Numbered from the stretch's first letter, positions 7,576 through 15,970 are shown. The stretch: 40,911 nucleotides of DNA from Weeksellaceae bacterium (GCA_022013695.1 JAKLPS010000016.1:1-40911); one strand, 5' to 3'. Made by a program: numbers and translations. The notes: a model not told the origin generated them from the sequence alone.

Positions 7576-7904
7576 CTCTCCAGAATTTCCTGCTCGAATG
7601 CATCGTAGTCATCATTTTGTATTTCCTCCACATTATCCCCCAGAAGATAAGCTTCCAGGTCTTCTTTGCGAAAGTAGATTTTCTTTTGCCCCTTCTTTTT
7701 GTAGGCCTTCAGTTTGCCGTGGTGTTTGAGTTGGTAGAGATAGTCCGGATCCAGGTTGAGGAACAGCGCGGCCTCTTCCTTGGAATAGATCTTCTTGGTT
7801 CCGAGGGCGAGCATCTGTAGCGCCTTGGAGGTAAACTCTTTTTGCGAGTTTACCAAAGTGGACATTTGGCTTTCTAGCGCAGCTAGTCTTTCTTGGTCTT
7901 TCAT
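7563..7904 (-). CDS. Helix-turn-helix protein, excisionase-like
   Basis: 113 aa from the ATG at 7904; a 12-residue longer form would need a TTG start. An N-terminal coiled coil (about 1-35) is followed by an HTH_17-type domain: KKIYSKEEAALFLNLDPDYLYQLKHHGKLKAYKKKGQKKIYF, shown in parts YSKEEAALFLNL and RKEDLEAYLL. This domain is the one found in excisionases and in first genes of Bacteroidota mobilizable elements. It is translationally coupled to the VapE gene downstream and probably regulates the module or helps excision. Confidence 0.78.
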   Translation of the reverse strand: MKDQERLAALESQMSTLVNSQKEFTSKALQMLALGTKKIYSKEEAALFLNLDPDYLYQLKHHGKLKAYKKKGQKKIYFRKEDLEAYLLGDNVEEIQNDDYDAFEQEILERWKK

Positions 7905-7953
7905 TTCGTTGAATTTTGTTGAGGCCAAGATATTTCCCAAAGAAATAGCCGCC

Positions 7954-8074
7954 TAAAAGCGACTTAAAAGTTTTTTGTAAAATAAAACAACCTAAAGAAA
8001 TGTGCGTTCAATAGGAGGTTTTGTTTTATAATGGTTTAGTCAATAAACCATTAAAAGCGACTAACTGTCGCCTT
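7954..8074. promoter_or_regulatory. Repeat-rich spacer upstream of the HTH gene
   Basis: The spacer holds an 11-base direct repeat TAAAAGCGACT (7954-7964 and 8052-8062), a perfect inverted repeat with 10-bp arms TAATGGTTTA/TAAACCATTA (8029-8038 and 8044-8053), and GCGAC/GTCGC (8057-8061 and 8067-8071). Such clustering upstream of an excisionase-like gene fits an operator or recombination-accessory site. No known site is recognised. Confidence 0.4.
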
Positions 8075-8136
8075 TATAATTCTGGTTATCAGACAAATAT
8101 GATTTTTAAAGAGAAAATGTTTTTTTGGATTTTAGA

Positions 8137-9072
8137 CTATATATCATCCTGAACATCGCTGTTGGAAAGATATTTTGAGAGGTTCCTGCTGTTTATTGGC
8201 TCTTCTGCGATATTTCCGAGCCTGTCTTTTGCCGAGGTGACGGCGTTGATAATTTTGCAGGTTTCGGCTTGGGTTATTGTGCCGGATTTACAACTTTCCA
8301 TAACATTAGTAAAGGCCGATAAAAAGTCCAAAATAGGCTGTACGCTCACGCCGTTCCTTGCAGGCTTTGTAAACAGAATCTTTCCAGAGTTTTTCTTCCG
8401 CAGTAAAAAGTCCGATAAAACCCTCTCGGAATCTTTAGAAATAAAATAATCCCGCAAAATGTCATCAATGACCATATTCGGATTCTTTTTTATTTCAAAA
8501 GCAAAATCGGATTCCTGTAGGATATTATTGTTGTGTTTTGCGAGTTCGTTGGTTTCAGATAAAATGATTTGTTGATTATTTAATTCGTTTGAAATCTTAG
8601 TGCCAACTTTCAAAAATTCTCTTTTTAGCTCATTGGAATGGTGTTCTATTTTATCTGCCGCGTCTTGCTTTTCTCGGAACTCAAACCTTTCGCTATAACT
8701 GTTTTTCTTGAATTTTTTGAATGCCTGAATTGGCTTAAATGGGTGTTCCATTTTTACCTCGAACAGTATTACGGCGAGAATTTGAAGAATGATATAGAAT
8801 AGGATTTGGGTAAAGTCGATCTTCTCGGCATGGATATCTTCCAGTATTTTCCCGCCCCAGAAAAAGGAAAGCGACAATGAAACCAAAAATAAATTCAAAA
8901 CGATTAAAAACCGCTGGGTGTTCCAGTCGTTATACCAGTTTGCCTTTTCCTTGGAGTAATAGTTTATCGCAAACGGACTGAACGCAAACCAAAGCCGCCC
9001 TGCAAGATAGAAGGGGACAAGGATTGTAAAGGTTACCATTAGAATATATATTGCGATATAGAAGTTAGTCAT
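8137..9072 (-). CDS. Unrecognised three-TM protein next to tRNA-Asn
   Basis: 311 aa, no family recognised. Three hydrophobic helices lie in the N-terminal third (about residues 5-28, 52-72 and 86-106), followed by a basic, helical cytosolic domain of about 190 residues (FKKFKKNSYSERFEFREK onward) with no catalytic motif that I can see. It stands alone, with its own -7 element upstream and a spacer of over 200 bases to the HTH gene. Its place between the mobilization module and the tRNA suggests cargo of the island. A defence or surface role is possible but nothing in the sequence shows it. Confidence 0.6.
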   Translation of the reverse strand: MTNFYIAIYILMVTFTILVPFYLAGRLWFAFSPFAINYYSKEKANWYNDWNTQRFLIVLNLFLVSLSLSFFWGGKILEDIHAEKIDFTQILFYIILQILAVILFEVKMEHPFKPIQAFKKFKKNSYSERFEFREKQDAADKIEHHSNELKREFLKVGTKISNELNNQQIILSETNELAKHNNNILQESDFAFEIKKNPNMVIDDILRDYFISKDSERVLSDFLLRKKNSGKILFTKPARNGVSVQPILDFLSAFTNVMESCKSGTITQAETCKIINAVTSAKDRLGNIAEEPINSRNLSKYLSNSDVQDDI

Positions 9073-9098
9073 AGATAACGTACTAAAATATTCTTACA

Positions 9099-9106
9099 CA
9101 AAAATA
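9099..9106 (-). promoter_or_regulatory. -7 element (TATTTTTG) of the three-TM protein gene
   Basis: Matches TAnnTTTG and lies 26 bases before the ATG at 9072. No clear -33 TTG is seen at the usual distance. Confidence 0.4.
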
Positions 9107-9152
9107 GCATTAAAATAAAATACTTTTGTTCGTGAAATGTTCGTGACAAATA

Positions 9153-9185
9153 TAAAAAAAGACACTCACATTTCTGTAAGTGTCT
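9153..9185 (-). terminator. Rho-independent terminator after tRNA-Asn
   Basis: Read on the minus strand, AGACACTTACA and TGTGAGTGTCT form an 11-bp stem with one mismatch and a 4-base loop (9160-9185), followed by seven T. It lies 11 bases beyond the tRNA 3' end. Confidence 0.8.
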
Positions 9186-9196
9186 CGTTTTCAGCG

Positions 9197-9270
9197 CTCC
9201 TCTTGCTGGGCTCGAACCAGCGACCCTCTGATTAACAGTCAGATGCTCTAACCAACTGAGCTAAAGAGGA
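9197..9270 (-). tRNA. tRNA-Asn (anticodon GTT)
   Basis: 74 nt on the minus strand. The acceptor stem pairs TCCTCTT with AAGAGGA, with discriminator G. The D arm has GCTC/GAGC, the anticodon arm TCTGA/TCAGA with loop CTGTTAA (anticodon GTT at 9234-9236), and the T arm GCTGG-TTCGAGC-CCAGC. CCA is not encoded. Its 3' end faces the accessory DNA on the left, so it is a candidate attachment site for the island. Confidence 0.96.
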
Positions 9271-9296
9271 ATATTTCTTTTGGCTTTAAGCGTCTG

Positions 9297-9327
9297 CAAA
9301 TATAGAAACTTTTTTAAAAAACCCAAA
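9297..9327 (-). promoter_or_regulatory. Bacteroidota promoter of tRNA-Asn
   Basis: -33 element TTTG (9324-9327) and -7 element TATATTTG (9297-9304) are separated by 19 bases, matching the consensus TTTG-N19-TAnnTTTG. The -7 element ends 26 bases before the tRNA. Confidence 0.75.
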
Positions 9328-9345
9328 ACTTTTTTCCCAAGATTG

Positions 9346-10827
9346 TCATCTTTTTTGGCTGATAGCCTCGCCAATCCACTTAACGATGTCATTTCCAAAT
9401 ATTAACAACATCAGACCCAACAAGAAAATCACGCCCACCATTTGGGCATTTTCCAAAACTTTTTGCGGAACCGGCTTACCAGTGACGATTTCCCACAAGG
9501 TAAACATCACATGACCACCATCTAATCCGGGAATCGGAATCAAATTAAGGAAGGCCAGCCAAACTGAAAACATTGCTGTAAAACCCCAGAAAAACTCCCA
9601 GTTGATTGTCTCGGGCATCTGTTTGATAATAGCGATGGGGCCGCCCACTTTTTTGTAGCCTTGCGTTTTGGTGTTGAAGATGATTTTGAACTGTTTGATC
9701 TGCATTGTCAAGACATCGATTGTACGCGTAAAACCTCTCGGAATGGCCTGTGCCAAGCTGTACTTTTTTACCGTTTTACTTCTATTGAGTGATTTTTGAG
9801 CCTCCTTAATGTCGAAGTTAAAACCAATTTTACCTTCCGGATCTACCTCAGAAGTGATTGACAAAGGCTGATTTTTTCTTACAATATCCAGCGTTACTTT
9901 TCCGCTTTTATTAGCCTTCAGAATATTGCCAACTTGATCGTAAAATTCAGTTTTCTTCCCGTTGACGGCCACGATGCGATCGCCTTTTTTCAATCCAGCT
10001 TTGATAGCCGGTTTGTTTGGCACCAGACTATCAACGACAGCGGGAAAGCGATTCATAAAATATAATTTAGCTTCGTTGGCATGCAAAACTTCGGCAACGC
10101 CGTCTTCATTAATTGGGAAAGTCACTTCTTTGCCATCTCTCAGAACGGTTACTTCATTTGCAAAAAGCATATTGATGCTCGCTGTCTCCATTCTTTCCGC
10201 GGGTTTTCCGTCGATAGCCAAGATTTTGTCACCACTTTTAAGTCCCATTTTTTTTCCGGCATCCGAGACCCCAATTCCGTTTTCGAATTTGGAATTATCG
10301 TGATAAGTTTCCCCTTTGAAATAGGAAAGAGAAGAATAGATCAGCCAAGCCAAAAAGAAATTGACCGTCACGCCGCCCATCATAATAATCAATCGCTGCC
10401 ACGCCGGTTTGCTGCGGAATTCCCATGGTTCTGCGGGTTTTTTTAATTGTTCAACATCCATACTTTCGTCCACCATTCCGGCAATTTTCACATAGCCTCC
10501 GAAAGGAAGCCATCCGATGCCGTACTTTACACCTTCGTGTTTTCTCCAGTCGGAGTCGGGAAGTTTTGAAACGTCAACGGCTTGAACAACTTTTTTCCCG
10601 TCGATTTCGACCTCCTCTTCCATTGGCTGATTTTTGGAAAGGAATTTATATTCCCATTTTCCATTGATCTTTTTCATTGCGAAAACCGAAAAATAGGGAT
10701 CAAAGAATAAAAAGAATTTTTCTACTCGGGTTTTGAACCATCTGGCTGGTAAAAAGTGACCAATTTCGTGTAAGGTGACCAGTATCGAGATACTTAATAT
10801 GAATTGAAATAATTGTGTAAGTGTCAT
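9346..10827 (-). CDS. rseP: RIP metalloprotease RseP (site-2 protease)
   Basis: 493 aa, somewhat longer than the roughly 450 aa of the E. coli protein. The zinc motif HEIGH is at residues 20-24 in the first TM helix; the third ligand lies in NLIPIPGLDGGH near the C-terminus. Two PDZ-like regions lie between (around GDKILAIDGKP and GDRIVAVNGKK). An extra charged segment of about 60 residues between HEIGH and GWLPFGGYVKIAG accounts for part of the added length and is seen in other Bacteroidota members. RseP cuts membrane-anchored anti-sigma factors or signal-peptide remnants within the inner membrane. It lies upstream of tRNA-Asn on the same strand. Confidence 0.95.
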   Translation of the reverse strand: MTLTQLFQFILSISILVTLHEIGHFLPARWFKTRVEKFFLFFDPYFSVFAMKKINGKWEYKFLSKNQPMEEEVEIDGKKVVQAVDVSKLPDSDWRKHEGVKYGIGWLPFGGYVKIAGMVDESMDVEQLKKPAEPWEFRSKPAWQRLIIMMGGVTVNFFLAWLIYSSLSYFKGETYHDNSKFENGIGVSDAGKKMGLKSGDKILAIDGKPAERMETASINMLFANEVTVLRDGKEVTFPINEDGVAEVLHANEAKLYFMNRFPAVVDSLVPNKPAIKAGLKKGDRIVAVNGKKTEFYDQVGNILKANKSGKVTLDIVRKNQPLSITSEVDPEGKIGFNFDIKEAQKSLNRSKTVKKYSLAQAIPRGFTRTIDVLTMQIKQFKIIFNTKTQGYKKVGGPIAIIKQMPETINWEFFWGFTAMFSVWLAFLNLIPIPGLDGGHVMFTLWEIVTGKPVPQKVLENAQMVGVIFLLGLMLLIFGNDIVKWIGEAISQKR

Positions 10828-10853
10828 TGACTAATGTTAAAATTATAAGTTGT

Positions 10854-10861
10854 CAAAGGTA
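10854..10861 (-). promoter_or_regulatory. -7 element (TACCTTTG) of rseP
   Basis: Matches TAnnTTTG, 26 bases before the rseP ATG. The only TTG upstream leaves a 22-base gap, longer than usual. Confidence 0.45.
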
Positions 10862-10989
10862 ATCAATTAGTCAGAAACTATACCAATGTAAAATAGCCGT
10901 CTTTTTGTCAGAAAAATTGATGTTTACCGAGCGCCATCTGTGATTTGGGAGCTGTCTGGTATTCGTTGAAACCGATTTTTGCATTATTT

Positions 10990-11094
10990 GGGCAGCTTAT
11001 CCGCCTTCCGCTCCCAATCTTTTTTGCAGACGATTTCCGTTAAAAGTAGGAAGCAAGTGCAAGCAAAAAAGGATTTCCGCTCAAGGCGGGCTGC
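10990..11094. repeat. 105-base imperfect palindromic intergenic repeat
   Basis: The gene-free stretch 10828-11164 is mostly this element. Nested arms pair across a centre near 11045: GCAGC (10992-10996) with GCTGC (11090-11094), CCGCCTT (11001-11007) with AAGGCGG (11083-11089), and TTTTTTGC (11020-11027) with GCAAAAAA (11063-11070). It is more GC-rich than the surrounding spacer. It resembles the REP-like palindromic repeats scattered between genes in many Flavobacteriia; only one copy is seen here. No gene is seen in it. Confidence 0.6.
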
Positions 11095-11164
11095 GAAAGA
11101 TTGATGGATAATTTAGTGTGTAGGTATTAGTTATTATTCATTAATTTTAAATCTTAAATTAAAA

Positions 11165-12073
11165 ATGAAATTTATGTCAAATATTCAGTTGATCATCGAG
11201 GAAAGAGCAGCAGATATCGGAAATTTCTTAGTAGGCAGATTGTTGCCTTTTGCTCAGAAAAGAAACGTTGGTCCGTTTGTCTTTATAGATCATATGGGAC
11301 CAGCAGCTCTCCAAGATTATGAAAATCTGGATGTTCCGCCGCATCCGCACATCGGACTTTCTACCCTTACTTTTCTGTTTGAAGGTAGTATTATGCACCG
11401 AGATTCCATCGGAAGCGAGATTGAAATCAAAGAAGGCGCAGTAAACTGGATGACTGCCGGAAAAGGCGTTGTGCACTCCGAAAGAACACCTGAATATCTT
11501 CGCCATACGGACAAAAACCTCCACGGTTTGCAGATTTGGGTCGCTCTGCCAAAAGAACTGGAAGATATGGAGCCAGGATTTTTTCATATTAATAAAGAAG
11601 ACATCCCAAGCTGGAAAGAGGATGAGGTGGCTTATAAACTGATTGCTGGAGAAATCCTCGGTCACAAATCGCCGGTTCCGGTTTACTCACCGCTTTATTT
11701 CCTTGAGGTGAACAACATGTCTGCGGAGGATAGAGAAATCATTCTTGGAGATTACCTTTTTGGAGAATCTTCGCTTTATATTTTGCGGGGTCATATCGAG
11801 AGTGAAGGCAATTTATATGAGCCAAAACACATCCTGATAGCAAAAGACGCCACGCTTTGTCATTTTGTTTTGAAGCCGGAAAGTACGGTTTACATTTTTG
11901 GAGGAGAGCCTTTTTCGGAACCGAGACACATCTACTGGAATTTTGTCTCTTCGGAGAAAGAAAAAATAGAGGATGCTAAAAGGAAATGGGAAAACCACGA
12001 ATTTCCATCAGTTGTCAATGACGAAGGCTATGTTCCGCTTCCGCAGCAGGATAAGAATCTCAAATTGAAATAA
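11165..12073 (+). CDS. Pirin family protein
   Basis: 302 aa, normal for pirins. The N-terminal cupin has the metal ligands His60 and His62 (PPHPHIGLSTLTF), His104 and Glu106 (GKGVVHSERTPE), corresponding to the four residues in human pirin. The RLLPFAQKRNVGPFVFIDHMGP opening, in part GPFVFIDHMGP, is also typical. Bacterial pirins are iron-binding cupins; some have quercetinase activity or interact with metabolic enzymes. The start may also be Met4. It is a single-gene unit followed by a hairpin shared with the convergent barrel gene. Confidence 0.9.
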   Translation: MKFMSNIQLIIEERAADIGNFLVGRLLPFAQKRNVGPFVFIDHMGPAALQDYENLDVPPHPHIGLSTLTFLFEGSIMHRDSIGSEIEIKEGAVNWMTAGKGVVHSERTPEYLRHTDKNLHGLQIWVALPKELEDMEPGFFHINKEDIPSWKEDEVAYKLIAGEILGHKSPVPVYSPLYFLEVNNMSAEDREIILGDYLFGESSLYILRGHIESEGNLYEPKHILIAKDATLCHFVLKPESTVYIFGGEPFSEPRHIYWNFVSSEKEKIEDAKRKWENHEFPSVVNDEGYVPLPQQDKNLKLK

Positions 12074-12082
12074 AAATACAAA

Positions 12083-12104
12083 AAGCAACCCTTTTGAGTT
12101 GCTT
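12083..12104. terminator. Terminator between the pirin and barrel genes
   Basis: AAGCAAC and GTTGCTT form a 7-bp stem. On the minus strand it is followed by a T-rich tail (TTTGTATTTTT), so it mainly serves the barrel gene at 12127-12564; it may also work for the convergent pirin gene. Confidence 0.6.
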
Positions 12105-12126
12105 CTGATAGATAAGCTTTATACGA

Positions 12127-12564
12127 TCAAAAATTGAAAGAAACGCCAATACTGCCGTTGTTTCCAGCTTCGATGTAAGCGCCAATATTTTCGTTGAAGA
12201 AATATCGAACACCCAAATGGACACCCAGACCGAAATCGCTGCCTAACACGCCAAGGTCAACTCCAGGATAGATATCCCACGCCTTGGGAAGGTTCAAAGG
12301 GTCTTGCAAATGGAAATTGGCTCTACCGAAGATAAAAAAATTGTTGTCCTCGTTGTCGTCTTTGTAATCGCTGAAGTAGAAATTGGCGCCACCTCCCACG
12401 GACACGATTTTTGATAATCCGTAATCATAAGTTCCCGTAATCCCCGTTCCGTTTCCCCAAGCACTAAGACCAATCTGTACTTTTTGGTCGCCTTTTCCTG
12501 TCCAAGCCTGCGCATAGGACAAGGCGCCCGCCAATATTGCGCCGGTTAAAAATAGTTTTTTCAT
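12127..12564 (-). CDS. Small outer-membrane beta-barrel protein (DUF6646-like)
   Basis: 145 aa from the ATG at 12564 (MKKLFLTGAILAGALSYAQA, a clear signal peptide cleaved after AQA). The mature part consists of alternating short strands rich in Gly, Tyr and Phe and ends in IGVSFNF, whose terminal Phe is typical of BamA-assembled barrels. Short barrels of this type are common in Chryseobacterium-like genomes; the function is unknown. The longer in-frame start two codons upstream is less likely. Confidence 0.7.
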   Translation of the reverse strand: MKKLFLTGAILAGALSYAQAWTGKGDQKVQIGLSAWGNGTGITGTYDYGLSKIVSVGGGANFYFSDYKDDNEDNNFFIFGRANFHLQDPLNLPKAWDIYPGVDLGVLGSDFGLGVHLGVRYFFNENIGAYIEAGNNGSIGVSFNF

Positions 12565-12639
12565 AATCAATAAGTTTATTTAATTTTTGATGAGTCGTAT
12601 ATATCAAAAATAAAACCAATACATTATTAATGCTAATAA

Positions 12640-13671
12640 TTACGGGTTTTTATTGTCCAGAAGCTTGTCTGTATCTTGATTTTCAAAGGAGAACAGCAAA
12701 TACAACAAAAAGGGTAAAATAAAGATACTTCCCAAAAGCAAAGCCCATCCCAAGGCCGCTATCGTTTTTGGAGCAGCGGCCTCATCAAACAAAGAAAGTG
12801 AACTTCCATTTGCAAAAATAATAATATCGGGATTGTGCTGATAGGTTGCGGCCACCAAAATCATGATAATCTGAAAGCCCGCCAAAACCCGTGCTAAAAG
12901 AAATTTGTGGTTTTTAATAGCATCATTGGTGAACAATAAACTGATGGTTGCCAGCGTAATAGCAATGATTCCCAAGGCTTTGGAAAAGATCCATCTTAGT
13001 AAAGGAATGTCAGAATAATAGGCGCTAACGAAAACCAGAACGCCAGTAATCACGACATAGAATGCGGTTTGTCGTGTTTTGCGAATCATTATTGATAAGG
13101 AATCGATAAAACGGGCCTGATGAAGCGAAAATATCGAGGCCAAATAAGCACAAAGTGCAATGGTGAAAAGACCGACGCAAACGCCAAACCAATTGAGCCA
13201 ACTGAAGATATAAAGGCCTAAAAAGTCTTTTGCACCAGTATCAATGGAGCCAGAAATAGTAGCTGCAGCAATTATTCCCAGAAAAAAAGGCGTTAAAAGA
13301 CTGGAATAGTAGAAAATATGCGCATAGAGTTTCTGCCAATCATCGTGCACCGCATCATAATTTCGGAAGGTGAAAGCCGTTCCACGTGCAATAATCCCCA
13401 CCAGCATCAAAGCCAAAGGGATATGAAGGTAAGTAGAAACGGTAGTATAAATGGTAGGAAAACCCACAAATAGGATGACAATTGCAATGATCAGCCACAT
13501 ATGATTAGCCTCCCAAATTGGCGCAATGGATTTCAGCATAATCGATTTTGTCTTATCCCGATAGGATTTCCTCGAAAACATCTCGACAATTCCTGCTCCG
13601 AAATCTGCGCCGCCAGTAATGATGTACAGACAGATCGCTACCCAAAGAAAGGCAATTACAACGTAGATCAT
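12640..13671 (-). CDS. cydB: Cytochrome bd ubiquinol oxidase subunit II
   Basis: 343 aa with about eight to nine TM helices. The opening MIYVVIAFLWVAICLYIITGGADFGAGI (in part GGADFGAGI) and WEANHMWLI are CydB signatures. It pairs with CydA to form the quinol-oxidising, oxygen-reducing terminal oxidase, which has high oxygen affinity and does not pump protons. The start ATG overlaps the cydA stop by four bases (ATGA), so translation is coupled. Confidence 0.95.
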   Translation of the reverse strand: MIYVVIAFLWVAICLYIITGGADFGAGIVEMFSRKSYRDKTKSIMLKSIAPIWEANHMWLIIAIVILFVGFPTIYTTVSTYLHIPLALMLVGIIARGTAFTFRNYDAVHDDWQKLYAHIFYYSSLLTPFFLGIIAAATISGSIDTGAKDFLGLYIFSWLNWFGVCVGLFTIALCAYLASIFSLHQARFIDSLSIMIRKTRQTAFYVVITGVLVFVSAYYSDIPLLRWIFSKALGIIAITLATISLLFTNDAIKNHKFLLARVLAGFQIIMILVAATYQHNPDIIIFANGSSLSLFDEAAAPKTIAALGWALLLGSIFILPFLLYLLFSFENQDTDKLLDNKNP

Positions 13672-15011
13672 TTTATCTTGTTTTTTGGATTATAATTAGG
13701 GTCAGTCGGGTCGTACAGTTTCGGCACCATTTTGATTTGCCTTAATAAAAGAAAAACAATAATCAGCGATAGCGAGATGAAAACCAATGTGAAAAAATAA
13801 AAAGAATACTGGATTCCCGGCATTGGCGTCACGGCATCAATCGTTCTCATAATGCCGTAGATGATCCACGGTTGTCTTCCCACTTCTGTCACCGTCCAGC
13901 CCGCTTCCAGAGCGATGTAGCCAAATGGAATTGCGGCAATGAAGATTTTCAGAAACCAAGTCTTTGTCAGCCAATGCTTTTTCCAGAAGCTGGCAATCAG
14001 AAATAAAATACCAATAATCATCATCACGGTTCCGAAGAAAATCATGATTTGAAACGCATAATGAACCACGGCCACTGGTGGCCATTGGTCTTTTGGAAAA
14101 TCTTTGAGCCCTTTCACTTCCGAATTAAAATCCCCGGTGGCCAGAAAACTCAAAACTTTCGGAACTTTTATCGCATACTTTATTTGTTCAGTTTTTTCAT
14201 CCGGAATGCCGCCAATCACGAAGCTAGCGCTTTTTTCTGTTTCGAAATGCGCTTCCATTGCGGCTAATTTGATTGGTTGCCTTTTGGCTACGGATTTAGC
14301 AGCAACATCGCCACTGATGGGTGCCAGCAACGCTCCGAAGATGGCAAATCCTGCAGAAATTCTGAATGCTTTTGTGTGGAAACTAATATTTCGTTTTTTC
14401 AAAATCATTAATGCGTGAATCCCTGCAACTGCAAATCCTGTGGCGGCAAAAGCGGCGACTGTCATATGAAAAGACTGTGGAAACCAAGCCTCGTTGAACA
14501 TCGCTTTTATAGGATCAATATTCGCATATTTTCCATTAATATAATCGAAACCTGAGGGACTGTTCATCCATGCATTGGCGGCAACAACCAGAATGCCGGA
14601 AGCTAAACCGCTGACACCAACCACAACACCGCAAAACCAATGAAACCATTTGTTGAATTTTTCCCATCCGTAAAGAAAGAAACCAATCGCAATGGCTTCA
14701 ATGAAAAACGCAGTTCCTTCCAGCGAAAAAGGCATCCCGAAAATAGGACCGGCATGTTCCATAAACTTCGGCCAAAGCAGTCCAAGTTCAAAAGACAGCA
14801 TCGTGCCAGAAACGGCGCCGGTCGCAAAAAGAATTGCAACCCCTTTGCTCCAGGCTTTTGTAAGACCTTTGTAAACTTCGTCCTTGGTTGTGAGATATTT
14901 GTAATGAGAAAACGCCATCAGAAAGGGCATTACCATCCCGACACAGGAAAATATGATGTGGAATCCCAGAGAAACCGCCATCTGAGAACGGGCCGCCAAA
15001 AAATCATCCAT
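13668..15011 (-). CDS. cydA: Cytochrome bd ubiquinol oxidase subunit I
   Basis: 447 aa, shorter than E. coli CydA because the quinol-binding Q-loop is short, as in CIO-type oxidases. Haem ligand candidates are visible: His18 (LGFHIIFS), the second His in QSFHMTVAAF, and Met in the GRQPWIIYGIMRT region, a hallmark of CydA. The segment MPFSLEGTAFFIEAI carries the conserved glutamates. First gene of the cydAB operon. The upstream spacer 15012-15306 shows no clear -7 consensus, only near matches such as TAACTTTA. Confidence 0.96.
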   Translation of the reverse strand: MDDFLAARSQMAVSLGFHIIFSCVGMVMPFLMAFSHYKYLTTKDEVYKGLTKAWSKGVAILFATGAVSGTMLSFELGLLWPKFMEHAGPIFGMPFSLEGTAFFIEAIAIGFFLYGWEKFNKWFHWFCGVVVGVSGLASGILVVAANAWMNSPSGFDYINGKYANIDPIKAMFNEAWFPQSFHMTVAAFAATGFAVAGIHALMILKKRNISFHTKAFRISAGFAIFGALLAPISGDVAAKSVAKRQPIKLAAMEAHFETEKSASFVIGGIPDEKTEQIKYAIKVPKVLSFLATGDFNSEVKGLKDFPKDQWPPVAVVHYAFQIMIFFGTVMMIIGILFLIASFWKKHWLTKTWFLKIFIAAIPFGYIALEAGWTVTEVGRQPWIIYGIMRTIDAVTPMPGIQYSFYFFTLVFISLSLIIVFLLLRQIKMVPKLYDPTDPNYNPKNKIK

Positions 15012-15282
15012 AACCTTAATTTGAGGGTAAAGTTAGGCTTAATTTCAAAGTTTTCGCTGGTTTTTTGTCAAGACAATTGTCATCTTGGAAAGAAAGGTAG
15101 ATTTTGGATCTCAACTTGATTAAACAAAAAGAAAGCAGATGAGGACTTGATCGGTTTTTATATAAAAAATCCAGTGATAATTTTACGGAGGGCACAATCG
15201 TATAAAATTAATTTGGCCACCTTAGAGATAGATTATGAATTAAATTGATGCCTCAAATATCTCATTAGCCATTTCTAATTCT

Positions 15283-15290
15283 TATTTTTG
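15283..15290 (+). promoter_or_regulatory. -7 element (TATTTTTG) of the DUF4271-hemD operon
   Basis: Matches TAnnTTTG, 16 bases before the TTG start at 15307, which supports that start. Confidence 0.45.
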
Positions 15291-15306
15291 CAAAAAATTT
15301 AGGATC

Positions 15307-15948
15307 TTGGTAAGGGTAGCAGAACATAATGATTGGGTGGTATATTGTATTCTCGCAAGTATTTTTGCATATATAATCGTTCTATCAGCTTTCAACCGCG
15401 AGGCAAACATCAAAGATTTTCTAGCGCAGAAAGTGGAAGATTCCAACAACCTTATGCCCTCTTGGACGGTGATCTCATTGGTAAGAAGCCTTTTAATTTC
15501 GGTTCTGTTATCTCAGTTCATCCCGGTGGTTCCTGGTTTTATTTCGGAGATCCAATTATTTGGATTTCAGATTAATAAATTTGGATTTACATTTTGGGCA
15601 TTTATTGCTTATGATCTGATTAAAAATCTGCTCACATTTCTCTTCTACCACAGTGTTGGAAATGGTAAAAACCTAAAAGGTCTGGCGCTGCTCTCCAGCA
15701 AGTATCATTTCTTGGAATCGCTTGCCTTGATTGTTGCCGGATTTGCGCTTTACTATTACCCGTTGGACTTGGTGCCCTATTTTTATGCCGCCATTATTGT
15801 GTTAATGTCATTGTTTGGGCTAAAAAACTTGATCTATCTTTTTCATTATCAGTCCATTTTGCCAGACAAGTGGTATTATAAATTTTTGTATATTTGCACG
15901 CTTCAAATAGTACCCGTTTTGGTGCTCTGGAAGTTCTTATTTTATTAA
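15307..15948 (+). CDS. DUF4271 integral membrane protein
   Basis: 213 aa with about six TM helices. The pattern matches DUF4271: a membrane protein with SLVRSLLIS, YDLIKNLLTFLFY and LKNLIYLFHYQSILPDKWYYKFLYIC (in part SILPDKWYYKFLY). The start is TTG, supported by the -7 element just upstream and the absence of an in-frame ATG before residue about 49. It is followed by hemD after 22 bases; this pair is conserved in Bacteroidota, pointing to a role linked to haem synthesis or membrane haem use. The function is not known. Confidence 0.8.
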   Translation: MVRVAEHNDWVVYCILASIFAYIIVLSAFNREANIKDFLAQKVEDSNNLMPSWTVISLVRSLLISVLLSQFIPVVPGFISEIQLFGFQINKFGFTFWAFIAYDLIKNLLTFLFYHSVGNGKNLKGLALLSSKYHFLESLALIVAGFALYYYPLDLVPYFYAAIIVLMSLFGLKNLIYLFHYQSILPDKWYYKFLYICTLQIVPVLVLWKFLFY

Positions 15949-15970
15949 GTGTAACAACAGACATTTTAAG

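Larger units (their letters stand above)
1..9197. mobile_element. Probable mobilizable island ending at tRNA-Asn (left end outside)
   Basis: Metal-efflux genes, an IS, mobC-mobA, an oriT-like spacer, primase, VapE and HTH genes form a stretch of accessory functions that ends beside the 3' end of tRNA-Asn, with core genes from rseP onward. There is no integrase in view, and no direct repeat of the tRNA 3' end was found inside the window, so both the right boundary and the island's extent are inferred. Confidence 0.45.

Noticed and set aside
9197-9270. Possible duplication of the tRNA 3' end marking the other end of the island
   Set aside because: No copy of the tRNA 3' sequence was found elsewhere in the window, so no second attachment site is called.
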